Positions 38,494-47,395 of a stretch of DNA of 52,374 bases are shown one piece after another. Position numbers and translations under genes: made by a program. Below the pieces are notes generated by a model, which worked only from the letters and a program-made list of their open reading frames with translations, had not been told where the DNA came from and made no database searches. This DNA is from Sphingobacterium endophyticum (GTDB lineage: Bacteria > Bacteroidota > Bacteroidia > Sphingobacteriales > Sphingobacteriaceae): positions 1-52,374 of the forward strand of contig NZ_SMMI01000022.1 of NCBI RefSeq assembly GCF_009733535.1, given 5' to 3'. Numbering within the stretch: position 1 is the stretch's first letter; each line of letters begins with the position of its first letter.

Positions 38494-39990
38494 ATGTGGT
38501 ATAAAAAATCAATCACCAAATTAATTTCTGAAGCTGAACAGAGTGGTGAGGGTACGTTGAAGCGTACGCTTTCCAGTACTGGGTTAATTGCTTTGGGAAT
38601 TGGAGCCATCATTGGTGCCGGACTGTTCTCACTGACCGGTATTGCAGCTGCAGACCATGCCGGTCCTGCAGTTATGATTTCTTTTATTATTGCAGCTGTT
38701 GGCTGTGCTTTTGCAGGCCTATGCTATGCGGAATTCGCATCCATGATTCCTGTTGCCGGTAGTGCCTATACTTATTCCTACGCAACCATGGGGGAATTTA
38801 TGGCTTGGATTATCGGATGGGACTTAGTCCTGGAGTATGCATTGGCTGCCGCTACTGTTGCAGTAAGCTGGTCGCAATATGTAAATGAACTCTTCCTACT
38901 CGTCGGAATACATCTCCCCCAAGAAGTCCTCTCAGGGCCATTTGAAGGCGGTGTAATCAATCTGCCAGCTATCATTATTGTCTGCCTACTTTCCTTATTA
39001 TTGATGCGTGGAACACAAGAGTCATCTTTTGTTAACAATATCCTTGTGGTATTAAAAGTTGCAGTTGTTATTTTGTTCATCGTTTTAGGGTGGCAATTCA
39101 TTGATCCTGCTAACCATACACCATTAATTCCTGTGAATGAAGGGGAGGAAATGGTAAAACAAGGCAAGATGGGATTCTGGGAATTCTGGAGTAGTGATTA
39201 TCGGGGACACTACGGCTGGACAGGAATTTTGCAGGCTGCCGGTGTTGTATTCTTTGCATTTATCGGATTTGATGCGGTAAGTACAGCTGCGCAGGAAGCA
39301 AAGGATCCTAAAAAAGGTATGCCAATCGGTATCATCGGATCATTGATCGTTTGTACCATTCTATACGTTCTATTTGCTTATGTAATGACTGGTCTAGCGC
39401 CTTATACTGTTTTCAGCGGCGATGCAAAACCTGTTGCTACAGCTTTTGAGAAAACTGGATATCATTTCTTAAATACAGCCATGATCGTAACGATTATCGC
39501 TGGTTATACCTCAGTTATCTTAGTGATGCTTTTGGGCCAAAGTCGTGTATTCTATTCAATGAGTAAAGACGGTCTATTGCCGAAATTATTCTCAGATCTT
39601 TCGAAACGTCAAACACCATGGAAAACTAACTTAATCTTCATGATTTTCGTGAGTTTATTCGCAGGGTTTGTACCTGTTTCTGATCTTGGGCATATGGTAA
39701 GTATAGGTACCTTGTTTGCATTTACCCTAGTTTGTATTGGTGTATTGGTATTGCGTAAAACCAATCCGAATATCGAACGTCCATTTAAAACTCCTTTAGT
39801 GCCTTTAGTTCCTATCTTGGGTATATTGGTTTGTGTGTTGATGATGGCTGGACTTCCTATTGAAAGTTGGGAGCGTTTAGGAATCTGGATGGCTATCGGT
39901 GTAGCTTTCTATTTCCTATACGGATATAAGAACTCGAAGATTAGAAAAGAAAAAGAAGCTGAAGCCGCTGCTGGCCGAACTTCTGAATAG
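38494..39990 (+). CDS. APC-family amino acid permease
   Basis: A 498-residue permease with about twelve membrane helices, of the cationic amino-acid transporter type. Helix 1 has the unwound substrate-binding motif GIGAIIGAGLFSLTGIAA; other family segments are SYTYSYATMGEFMAWIIGWDLVLEYA, FFAFIGFDAVSTAAQEAKDPKKGMP and GQSRVFYSMSKDGLLP. It imports or exchanges amino acids; the substrate cannot be read. ATG 38494 (MWYKKSITKLI) is chosen over an in-frame TTG at 38473 because homologues start with this short amphipathic segment. A terminator follows. Confidence 0.93.
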   Translation: MWYKKSITKLISEAEQSGEGTLKRTLSSTGLIALGIGAIIGAGLFSLTGIAAADHAGPAVMISFIIAAVGCAFAGLCYAEFASMIPVAGSAYTYSYATMGEFMAWIIGWDLVLEYALAAATVAVSWSQYVNELFLLVGIHLPQEVLSGPFEGGVINLPAIIIVCLLSLLLMRGTQESSFVNNILVVLKVAVVILFIVLGWQFIDPANHTPLIPVNEGEEMVKQGKMGFWEFWSSDYRGHYGWTGILQAAGVVFFAFIGFDAVSTAAQEAKDPKKGMPIGIIGSLIVCTILYVLFAYVMTGLAPYTVFSGDAKPVATAFEKTGYHFLNTAMIVTIIAGYTSVILVMLLGQSRVFYSMSKDGLLPKLFSDLSKRQTPWKTNLIFMIFVSLFAGFVPVSDLGHMVSIGTLFAFTLVCIGVLVLRKTNPNIERPFKTPLVPLVPILGILVCVLMMAGLPIESWERLGIWMAIGVAFYFLYGYKNSKIRKEKEAEAAAGRTSE

Positions 39991-40011
39991 AATATTAATC
40001 CTTATCAAAAG

Positions 40012-40040
40012 GGTGGGTTCAAATGAATCCACCTTTTTTT
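40012..40040 (+). terminator. Terminator of permease gene
   Basis: Stem GGTGGGTTC / GAATCCACC (one wobble pair) with an AAAT loop, followed by seven T. Confidence 0.9.
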
Positions 40041-40250
40041 ATAACATCCAATTAGGATTTTCTTACAAGCAAAGCATTTTAATTAGTTCTGTATAGATCA
40101 TAAAATTTGTATGCTTCAGTCTGTACAGCAGACTTAGTCAATTACCTGGGTCAAAATAACGCATAGATCATAGACCTTAAATCTTATTTAGGGATAGTTT
40201 TTGATTGAGTAGTTCAAGGTATTTTAAACAGTAAATTCATGTACAAAAAA

Positions 40251-40271
40251 GGGCCCAGTGAAACTGGACCC
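40251..40271 (-). terminator. Terminator of ompA-like gene
   Basis: On the minus strand GGGTCCAGT / ACTGGGCCC with a three-base loop (one wobble pair), followed by six T. It lies 41 bases past the stop at 40313. Confidence 0.9.
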
Positions 40272-40312
40272 AATTGTTGTTGTATGTTGTTTAGCGATTT
40301 GCTCAATGATTA

Positions 40313-41629
40313 CTAAAATAAAGTAAACTCAACACGTCTGTTTAATTGACGGCCTTCAGGTGTGCTGTTTGTAGCAATAGGTTGGTTTGGACCATATCCT
40401 GTTGCTTCAATGCGTGAAGCATTTGCACCTTTTGAAACTAAATAAGCTTTAACAGATTCCGCACGTTCTTTTGATAAACGTAAGTTCAATTGTAAAGAAC
40501 CAGTGTTATCTGTGTGACCTGCTAATTTCAAGCTGAAGTTTTTCTCAATCAATAAAGCCGCAACTCTATTTAATGATGCATAAGATGTAGGGCGGATAGT
40601 TGCTTTGCTTAAATCGAACTCAAGGTTTTTAATAGCTTCGTCAACTACTTTTTTGTCTTCTTCCGTAATTACGATTTTTTCAACCACCTTAGTTTCATGT
40701 TTCGCTTCTGGAAGTGGACATCCTGAACCGTCAACCTTTGTTCCTGCAGGAGTATCTGGACATTTGTCGAATTTATTCGCAACACCGTCTCCGTCGTTAT
40801 CTTCCAATCCAGCATTGATTTCATCCATGTTAGACTGTAATTTTTCATTTGCAGCAACTAATGCATCGCGCTCAGCTTTCAATTCATCGTAACGAGCAGC
40901 CATTGTAGCTACAGGGTTAGAGTTTCCTAGGTAAGGTTTGTTTCCATCTCCCAATGCAACCTCAAGACCCGCATGTGCGTATGAGAACAAGTCGTTTTTG
41001 TATTGACCACCACGAACTCCATCGAAGTTTTGGTTAGCCCAGTTCAATTGGTAACCTAAATCGATATTGATTCCTTTGGCAACTGCAAATTTAAATCCTG
41101 CATCTACTGGTACGAAAAGTTTAGTTTGTGAATCTGCCGTAGTTGATGTTTCACCAACTGTAGTTGTAGTTTCCGAGTTCAAAGCACCCACACCAACCGC
41201 GAAGTAAGGTTTGATGATGCTGTTGAAGAATCTCCAGTTTGTGTTTGCTAATGTAAACTCTCCAGACAATGCTGCTGACCATGGAGTCTTAGCTTCAAAT
41301 TCTACACCGTCAGTTTCGTTTACTCCACCAACTTTACCACCCATATACTGAGCTTTAAGACCGAATGAAGGAGAGATTTGCTTTTTCACATAGGCACTGT
41401 ATCCTACATTGTGATTTAATTTATCGAATCCAGCTCTGTTAAAGCCGAAAATATTGGATTGGTTAAGTACTCCCGCATTAACACCGATAGACCATGTTCT
41501 GTATTGTGAAGAAGGACCTAAGGTCGTTGTTCCCTCTACAGTAGCCGTATTAGTTTGTGCGAAAGTAGCAGAAGAGATTAAAATAGCAGCAGCTAATGCG
41601 CTAGCTTTTTTAAAGTAAAGTGTTTTCAT
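40313..41629 (-). CDS. OmpA-family outer membrane protein
   Basis: A 438-residue OmpA-type porin/anchor. The signal peptide is MKTLYFKKASALAAAILISSATFAQ. An eight-strand-type barrel occupies about residues 40-230, a short helical stretch (KAERDALVAANEKLQSNMDE) follows, then a calcium-binding TSP3-like repeat (DNDGDGVANKFDKCPDTPAGT), and the C-terminal OmpA domain (about 315-438) with LAGHTDNTGS, NLRLSKERAESVKAYL and GRQLNRRVEFTLF, which binds peptidoglycan. It links outer membrane to cell wall. Its leader carries unusual overlapping inverted repeats (listed separately). Upstream on the same strand lie two universal stress protein genes; read-through is possible. Confidence 0.94.
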   Translation of the reverse strand: MKTLYFKKASALAAAILISSATFAQTNTATVEGTTTLGPSSQYRTWSIGVNAGVLNQSNIFGFNRAGFDKLNHNVGYSAYVKKQISPSFGLKAQYMGGKVGGVNETDGVEFEAKTPWSAALSGEFTLANTNWRFFNSIIKPYFAVGVGALNSETTTTVGETSTTADSQTKLFVPVDAGFKFAVAKGINIDLGYQLNWANQNFDGVRGGQYKNDLFSYAHAGLEVALGDGNKPYLGNSNPVATMAARYDELKAERDALVAANEKLQSNMDEINAGLEDNDGDGVANKFDKCPDTPAGTKVDGSGCPLPEAKHETKVVEKIVITEEDKKVVDEAIKNLEFDLSKATIRPTSYASLNRVAALLIEKNFSLKLAGHTDNTGSLQLNLRLSKERAESVKAYLVSKGANASRIEATGYGPNQPIATNSTPEGRQLNRRVEFTLF

Positions 41630-41644
41630 GTTATTATATGCTTA

Positions 41645-41691
41645 TATGCCATGCTTGGCAAATTTGTTGCCAAAACAATCTGTTTTGGCAA
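41645..41691 (-). promoter_or_regulatory. Overlapping inverted repeats in the ompA leader
   Basis: Read on the minus strand, four segments can pair alternately. A (TTGCCAAAACA) pairs with B (TGTTTTGGCAA) as a perfect 11-bp stem with a three-base loop (41667-41691). B's TTGGCAA can instead pair with C (TTGCCAA; 41655-41673). C's TGCCA can pair with D (TGGCA) next to it. The structures exclude each other. There is no T run, so this looks more like a leader switch, a transcript stabiliser or a compound operator than a terminator. Confidence 0.65.
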
Positions 41692-41719
41692 CTCAGCCTA
41701 AAATATCATGATTTTGTAG

Positions 41720-42580
41720 TTATTTAACTATAAGAACGCGAGCAAAAAATGTAGGAATTTGAATGTTAAATGCCATCTTCTTAATCACATTTGTTTCCGT
41801 TAATTGCCTAAAAACGCTCTTTTTACTCTTTGTAAGAATCAAGATGTCCACTTGTTCATCCAATAGGACAGAAGTGATTGCCTGCGCTACAGTTTCTTTC
41901 TGGCGCATGAATAAAGTTTGTGGTTTGATGATATAGGAAATATCAGAAATCCCCAATTCAGATTCAATTCTATTGATCCACTCCTTAAATTGATGATCGA
42001 TATCTTTAATCGGTTTATCGTCCGTATTAACGTGAATCAAGATCAGTCTATAGTCGTTTTTAAATAATGGTGCTGCTTGCTGCAATGCTGTTAATTCAGC
42101 TTCCTTAAAATTACATAATAAGCCAATATTATCTTTTTTAAAGTTTTTTGCTGTATTTGGAACCGCTAGAACTGGTGTGGTTGTGTTTAGAATGGTGTCA
42201 TAAGTGTTGCTACCAATGAAAACAGCTTCTAGGCCTGAAGCTCCTTCTGTACCCATAACGACGGCATCATAAGCGGTAGCATTTGTCACTGCTTTTATCT
42301 CATCGTATAAATTACCTTCTTTAAAGATGCTGTTCACTTTGACAGAAGGAAATTCCTGTTGTACCTGGGCAATGGTTTCTACCATGCTCTGTTTCGCCTC
42401 TGGGACCCTTGGGTCATTGAGTGGAGTTTCCCCTTTTACATTCGCATAAGTATTAGAATGCGAAGAGAAAACGTGAATTAGATCGATCTCTTGACCACTC
42501 TCTTGTGCAACCTGACACGCATAGTGAATCGCATTATCAGAGTTCTCAGAAAAATCTATAGGAATTAGTAGTTTGCTCAT
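41720..42580 (-). CDS. Universal stress protein, two UspA domains
   Basis: A 286-residue protein made of two UspA domains (about 1-140 and 150-286). The first opens with LLIPIDFSENSDNAIHYAC and has VMGTEGASGLEAVFIGSNTYDTIL with VLAVPN after it, a close match to the ATP-binding GxxGxxx...GS(T/N) pattern of UspA. The second is more diverged and lacks a clear glycine motif. Such proteins sense or buffer stress; no enzymatic role can be assigned. It lies 14 bases behind a paralogue and upstream of the ompA gene. Confidence 0.88.
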   Translation of the reverse strand: MSKLLIPIDFSENSDNAIHYACQVAQESGQEIDLIHVFSSHSNTYANVKGETPLNDPRVPEAKQSMVETIAQVQQEFPSVKVNSIFKEGNLYDEIKAVTNATAYDAVVMGTEGASGLEAVFIGSNTYDTILNTTTPVLAVPNTAKNFKKDNIGLLCNFKEAELTALQQAAPLFKNDYRLILIHVNTDDKPIKDIDHQFKEWINRIESELGISDISYIIKPQTLFMRQKETVAQAITSVLLDEQVDILILTKSKKSVFRQLTETNVIKKMAFNIQIPTFFARVLIVK

Positions 42581-42594
42581 GGGTATCGTATAAT

Positions 42595-43428
42595 TTATAT
42601 TTTGTCAAAAAAAGCAGGTTTGCTAAGTTCCAAGGCAATTTCCTTAGAAACTGAGCTTCTAAACAACCTTTCAAAAAATGTTTTTCTACTCGGTGTAATC
42701 AATACAATCTGAGGATTTGCTTCCGCAATCACTTTGGCAACAACCTCAGGAACTGAATCCAGCTCAACATCTTCTTTGTTTATAGCCTCAGTAATCGTTC
42801 TCACTTGGTTGATGGAACCCATTTCACGAATATTATAGGCCCAGGAATCCAAATCTTCTTTTACATTTTCAGGTTTTTGGTTCTCTTTATAAACGTGAAT
42901 TAAAGTGAGGTCATTCGGGATGGCAATTATCTCCTGGAATTCCTTTAAGGTATCCAATTCTTCCGATTTGAAGTTCGTTAACAAGGCAACATGATCAATT
43001 TTAAATGAAAATGATTGATTCGGAATGACAATAACTGGAACCTCAGATTTTGAAGCTACAGCAACCGTTGTACTGCCATAATACAGAGGTTGTAATTTGC
43101 TTGCGCCAGAGGCTCCCATGACAATCAATGCATATTTACCCGATTGCGACAATTCAGTGAGTTTGTCAATAATCAAGCTTCTCGAACATTCAATGCTGAT
43201 ATGAAGGTCTGGATGTGATTTTAGTAATTGTGTTTGCAATTCTTGTATCTTCTGATCTGCCAAAAGTGTAGGGTTATTTGTTCCTTCGCCTTTGTTTTCA
43301 CCGATTGAACTTGAGGTGTAGCAATGCAATAAATGAATGTTATGACCTTTGGATTCAGCTAGTTCGCAGGCATAATTAGCTGCAAACCTTGCGTTTTCAG
43401 AAAAATCAGTAGGGACAATAATTGTCAT
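42595..43428 (-). CDS. Universal stress protein, two UspA domains
   Basis: A 277-residue tandem UspA protein, paralogous to its neighbour. The N-terminal domain reads TIIVPTDFSENARFAANYAC and VMGASGASKLQPLYYGSTTVAVAS, keeping the nucleotide-binding glycine and serine pattern; PVIVIPN follows. The C-terminal domain (about 150-277) is degenerate. The first gene of the leftward usp pair, with a -7 element (43535-43528) that abuts the alaS promoter on the other strand. The leader would be about 95 bases. Confidence 0.88.
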   Translation of the reverse strand: MTIIVPTDFSENARFAANYACELAESKGHNIHLLHCYTSSSIGENKGEGTNNPTLLADQKIQELQTQLLKSHPDLHISIECSRSLIIDKLTELSQSGKYALIVMGASGASKLQPLYYGSTTVAVASKSEVPVIVIPNQSFSFKIDHVALLTNFKSEELDTLKEFQEIIAIPNDLTLIHVYKENQKPENVKEDLDSWAYNIREMGSINQVRTITEAINKEDVELDSVPEVVAKVIAEANPQIVLITPSRKTFFERLFRSSVSKEIALELSKPAFFDKI

Positions 43429-43527
43429 CTTTTTGAATTATTTTGAGTGTATGTTTTTACTGAGATAAATTTAGTAAAAATATGCGTCATATTAATAAAA
43501 ATTGGCTTAATGGGCCGATTTAATCAT

Positions 43528-43545
43528 CAAATTTAAGTAAGTTTG
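43528..43545. promoter_or_regulatory. Back-to-back -7 elements of usp and alaS
   Basis: TAAATTTG on the minus strand (43535-43528) and TAAGTTTG on the plus strand (43538-43545) both fit TAnnTTTG and are separated by only two bases. Polymerases on them would compete for the same DNA. Confidence 0.5.
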
Positions 43546-43568
43546 CAATTAATTTATACACGAATTAG

Positions 43569-46184
43569 ATGACTAGTAGAGATATACGTCAAGCCTTTTT
43601 AGATTTTTTCAAAAGTAAAGGACATCAAATTGTTCCATCTGCACCCGTAGTAGTGAAAAACGACCCTACATTGATGTTTACCAATGCAGGTATGAACCAG
43701 TTCAAAGAATTGTTTTTAGGTGAAGCAGTCGCCAAATTCCCTCGAGTTGCTGATACCCAACGTTGCCTTCGTGTTTCTGGTAAACATAATGACCTGGAAG
43801 AAGTCGGTATCGATACATACCACCATACCTTGTTCGAAATGTTGGGAAATTGGTCCTTTGGTGACTATTTTAAGAAAGAAGCTATTGAATGGGCTTGGGA
43901 GTTATTGACCGAAGTCCTCAAATTAGATAAAGACCGTCTTTATGTTACCATCTTTGAAGGGGATGCTACCGAAGGTCTTCTTAATGATGAAGAAGCATTC
44001 AACCTTTGGAAAGCATTGATTCCAGAAGATCGAATTCTTTTAGGTAATAAAAAGGACAACTTTTGGGAAATGGGGGATACTGGTCCTTGTGGTCCTTGTT
44101 CTGAAATTCATTACGATATGCGCTCTGATGCGGAACGTGCTGAAGTCAAAGGTCAGGATCTAGTGAATATGGACGACCCGCAGGTGATCGAAATCTGGAA
44201 CCTCGTATTTATGCAGTTCAATAGATTGAAAGATGGCAGCCTGGTTTCTCTTCCTGCTAAACATGTGGATACTGGAATGGGCTTCGAACGCCTAGTTCGT
44301 GCAATCCAAGGAAAATCATCAAACTATGACACGGACGTTTTCCAACCCCTAATCCAATTTATCGCTCAAAAATCAGGTATTGCCTATGGGACGGATGAAA
44401 AAACCGATATCGCCATGCGTGTACTTTCTGACCATATCAGGGCAGTTAGTTTCGCTATCGCTGATGGACAGTTACCGTCAAATAATAAAGCTGGCTATGT
44501 AATCCGACGAATCTTAAGAAGAGCGGTAAGATATGCATATACCTTCCTTCATTTTAAAGCTCCATTTATCCACGAATTAGTTCCTGTTTTGGCTGAACAG
44601 TTCAAAGGGGTATTCGATGAATTATACCAACAACAAGACTTTGTGGAGAAAGTGATCTTGGAAGAGGAAGTTTCCTTCTTAAGGACCCTTACTCAGGGTA
44701 TACAACGTTTTGAATCTTATTCATCCGATACCGATGTTATCGATGGTGATTTCGCTTTCGAATTGTTCGATACTTTCGGATTCCCGATCGACTTGACCGA
44801 ACTTCTTGCGAGAGAAAAAGGAATGACTGTTGATATGCATGGCTTTCAACAGGCATTATTAGCACAGAAAGAAAGATCCAGAGCGGCAACAGCGATTGAT
44901 ACAGGGGACTGGGTGTTGGTTAATGAAGACCAGGAAAGTGCTTTTGTGGGTTACGATACATTAACATCGAATACTGAAATTCTAAAATATAGAAAAGTCT
45001 CCAGCAAGGGAAAAGACCAATATCAATTGGTACTTTCAGAAACCCCTTTCTATGCTGAAGGTGGTGGCCAGGTAGGGGATAAAGGTTATATCCGCTCACT
45101 GGAAACCAATGAAAAAATCAGTATCCTAGATACTAAAAAAGAAAATGGACTTTTCATCCATTATATCAACCAACTTCCAAATGTTCTTGAAGGAGATTTT
45201 GAGGCGGTTGTGGATGTGAAGAAACGAAAAGATACCGAGGCGAACCACTCTGCGACACACTTATTACATGCCGCTTTGAAACAAGTGTTAGGTGAGCATG
45301 TGAATCAAAAAGGATCATTGGTGTCTCCGGATGTATTGCGCTTTGACTTCTCTCATTTTTCAAAATTGACTTACGAAGAAATCAAACAGATCGAAGATAT
45401 TGTAAACGCAAAGATCCGTCAGGATATCTCTTTGAAGGAAGAGCGAAACGTTCCTTTCCAAAAAGCGATTGATTCAGGCGTTACAGCATTGTTTGGCGAG
45501 AAATATGGTGACCATGTTCGCGTAATTACCTTCGATGATGCTTATTCTAAGGAATTATGTGGTGGAACTCACGTAGCGGCTACCGGACAGATAGGATTCT
45601 TTAAGATCTTGTCAGAATCAGCTGTTGCTGCCGGGGTAAGACGTATCGAAGCAATTACGGGAACTCGTTCTGAACAAGTTATCCGTGAGCATTTTGAGCT
45701 GTTCGATAATATTAAAGAGCTTTTGAACAATCCAAAAGACTTTGTCTCCGCTGTAACTAAAGTTATCGATGAAAACAATGCCTTGAAAAAGGAAATTGAG
45801 AATTATATCCGGGAGAAATCGCAAGGTTTGAAAGACGATATCGAGAAGAAATTAGAAAAAGTTGGAGATATCAACTATGTAGCGACGATAGTCGACCTGC
45901 CTAATGTCGATTCGGTTAAGACCTTAGCTTATACGCTAAAAGGAGCAATCAATAACTTGTATGCTGTATTAGGAGCAGTTGTTGATGGAAAACCAAGTAT
46001 TACGGTTATGATCTCTGATGAACTGGCAAAAGAGAAAGGTTTACATGCTGGAAACATCGTGAGAGACTTAGCGAAGGAAATACAAGGTGGAGGCGGTGGT
46101 CAACCGTTCTTTGCGACCGCTGGTGGAAAAGATGCTTCAGGATTAGAACGAGCAATTGCTAAATCAAGGGATTATATAAAATAA
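43569..46184 (+). CDS. alaS: Alanine-tRNA ligase
   Basis: An 871-residue AlaRS of usual length. The class II core opens with RQAFLDFFKSKGHQIVPSAP and includes LMFTNAGMNQFKELFLG and the motif FERLVRAIQGKSSNYDTDVF. The editing domain has HSATHLLHAALKQVLG (HxxxH zinc ligands) and SKELCGGTHVAATGQIGFFK. The C-terminal region with GGGGGQPFFATAGGK belongs to the C-Ala/DHHA1 domain. It charges tRNA-Ala and removes misacylated serine or glycine. The TlpA-like lipoprotein gene starts four bases after its stop. Confidence 0.98.
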   Translation: MTSRDIRQAFLDFFKSKGHQIVPSAPVVVKNDPTLMFTNAGMNQFKELFLGEAVAKFPRVADTQRCLRVSGKHNDLEEVGIDTYHHTLFEMLGNWSFGDYFKKEAIEWAWELLTEVLKLDKDRLYVTIFEGDATEGLLNDEEAFNLWKALIPEDRILLGNKKDNFWEMGDTGPCGPCSEIHYDMRSDAERAEVKGQDLVNMDDPQVIEIWNLVFMQFNRLKDGSLVSLPAKHVDTGMGFERLVRAIQGKSSNYDTDVFQPLIQFIAQKSGIAYGTDEKTDIAMRVLSDHIRAVSFAIADGQLPSNNKAGYVIRRILRRAVRYAYTFLHFKAPFIHELVPVLAEQFKGVFDELYQQQDFVEKVILEEEVSFLRTLTQGIQRFESYSSDTDVIDGDFAFELFDTFGFPIDLTELLAREKGMTVDMHGFQQALLAQKERSRAATAIDTGDWVLVNEDQESAFVGYDTLTSNTEILKYRKVSSKGKDQYQLVLSETPFYAEGGGQVGDKGYIRSLETNEKISILDTKKENGLFIHYINQLPNVLEGDFEAVVDVKKRKDTEANHSATHLLHAALKQVLGEHVNQKGSLVSPDVLRFDFSHFSKLTYEEIKQIEDIVNAKIRQDISLKEERNVPFQKAIDSGVTALFGEKYGDHVRVITFDDAYSKELCGGTHVAATGQIGFFKILSESAVAAGVRRIEAITGTRSEQVIREHFELFDNIKELLNNPKDFVSAVTKVIDENNALKKEIENYIREKSQGLKDDIEKKLEKVGDINYVATIVDLPNVDSVKTLAYTLKGAINNLYAVLGAVVDGKPSITVMISDELAKEKGLHAGNIVRDLAKEIQGGGGGQPFFATAGGKDASGLERAIAKSRDYIK

Positions 46185-46188
46185 AAGA

Positions 46189-47295
46189 ATGAAAAAGTTT
46201 GCTGTACATATTGGGTTAGTAGGGTTGATGGCCTTGGCGTTTTCTTCATGTTCCAATGAAGAAACGATTCAGGTGAAGGGTGTAGTGGAGAATCCAGGTA
46301 ATGTGAAAGTCGTAAGTTTTTATGAGGGTGACCGAAAATTGGACTCTACTTTTATTGCAGATGGCAATCGATTCAAATTTGAAAGACCAGCAACTCAAGA
46401 ACGATTACTGACCATTGAGGTTGGCAAAAACAGGTTTCCTGTCATTCTGGAGCCAGGCAAGGAGATGGAGTTTAATATCAATCTACAACAGCCTGATCAA
46501 TACGAGGTTAAAGGGTCTGAGCTTTCTCAGAAACTGAAAGACTTTGCCGCGCAAAAAGCAAGGATTGATTTTGTAAGAGATTCTCTCCAACAATCATTTT
46601 CTGCATCAACTTCGGAAATGGATGCCAATGGAATCCAGAATTTACGTTCTGAAATGCTCATGAAATTTGAGCCATTTTTCAAGAATTATATTGCGAAAGC
46701 TGTTGAGTTCGCAAACCAAAATAAAGATCTTTCAGGATTCTATGTCATGAGTACGCTTGATCCTGAAATGGCGGAGGCGGAATTAATCGCCTATGCTGAC
46801 CAAATCAAAGATGAATTCCCTAACAATCGTTATGTTTCTGAATTCAAGGCTGAAGTCGATAAACTTAGAAAATTAGCTGTTGGCCAAAAAGCCCCTGAGA
46901 TTCAAGCCTATACCCCCGATAATAAAACTGTAAAGCTATCTGATTTTAAAGGTAAAGTTGTTTTAGTTGATTTTTGGGCATCTTGGTGTATGCCTTGTCG
47001 GGAGGAAAACCCGAATATTGTCAAACAATTCAATACTTTTAAAGACGACAATTTCACTGTTTTAGGGGTGTCATTAGACAATAACCCAGGTTCATGGATG
47101 CGTGCGATTCAAGATGATAAATTAACCTGGACGAATATTTCAGACCTACAAGCATGGAGCTCTCCATTGATTATTGATTATTCTATTAAAGGAATACCGG
47201 CATCCTATGTTTTGGATGAACAAGGTGTGATCATTGCTAAGAATTTAAGAGGTAAGCAATTAGAAGATTTCTTAACGAAAACCTTAAAAAAATAA
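46189..47295 (+). CDS. TlpA-like thiol-disulfide lipoprotein with DUF4369
   Basis: A 368-residue lipoprotein. The signal (KKFAVHIGLVGLMALAFSSC) ends with a lipobox cysteine. A DUF4369 domain (about 25-120) is followed by a helical region, and a thioredoxin fold (about 228-368) with the active site WASWCMPCREE (C267, C270) and the cis-proline region KGIPASYVLDEQG. Such proteins act as periplasmic thiol-disulfide reductases, often for cytochrome or envelope-protein maturation. Common in Bacteroidota. It is co-transcribed with alaS; a functional link is not evident. Confidence 0.92.
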   Translation: MKKFAVHIGLVGLMALAFSSCSNEETIQVKGVVENPGNVKVVSFYEGDRKLDSTFIADGNRFKFERPATQERLLTIEVGKNRFPVILEPGKEMEFNINLQQPDQYEVKGSELSQKLKDFAAQKARIDFVRDSLQQSFSASTSEMDANGIQNLRSEMLMKFEPFFKNYIAKAVEFANQNKDLSGFYVMSTLDPEMAEAELIAYADQIKDEFPNNRYVSEFKAEVDKLRKLAVGQKAPEIQAYTPDNKTVKLSDFKGKVVLVDFWASWCMPCREENPNIVKQFNTFKDDNFTVLGVSLDNNPGSWMRAIQDDKLTWTNISDLQAWSSPLIIDYSIKGIPASYVLDEQGVIIAKNLRGKQLEDFLTKTLKK

Positions 47296-47301
47296 GAATG
47301 C

Positions 47302-47331
47302 ATTGTTAAGCCTATTTTAAGGCTTAACAAT
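47302..47331 (+). terminator. Probable terminator hairpin
   Basis: Perfect 12-bp stem ATTGTTAAGCCT / AGGCTTAACAAT with a six-base loop, directly after the stop at 47295. The T run after it is short, so efficiency may be low. Confidence 0.65.
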
Positions 47332-47395
47332 TTCATAACTTTTAGGTAACTTTATTTTATAATTAAGTATATACCTTAGCAAAAAAACAGCGTTT

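Noticed and set aside
40118..40134. Small hairpin AGTCTG/CAGACT as an attachment site or small RNA
   Set aside because: A six-base stem with a five-base loop is expected by chance in a spacer of this length, and nothing else supports it.
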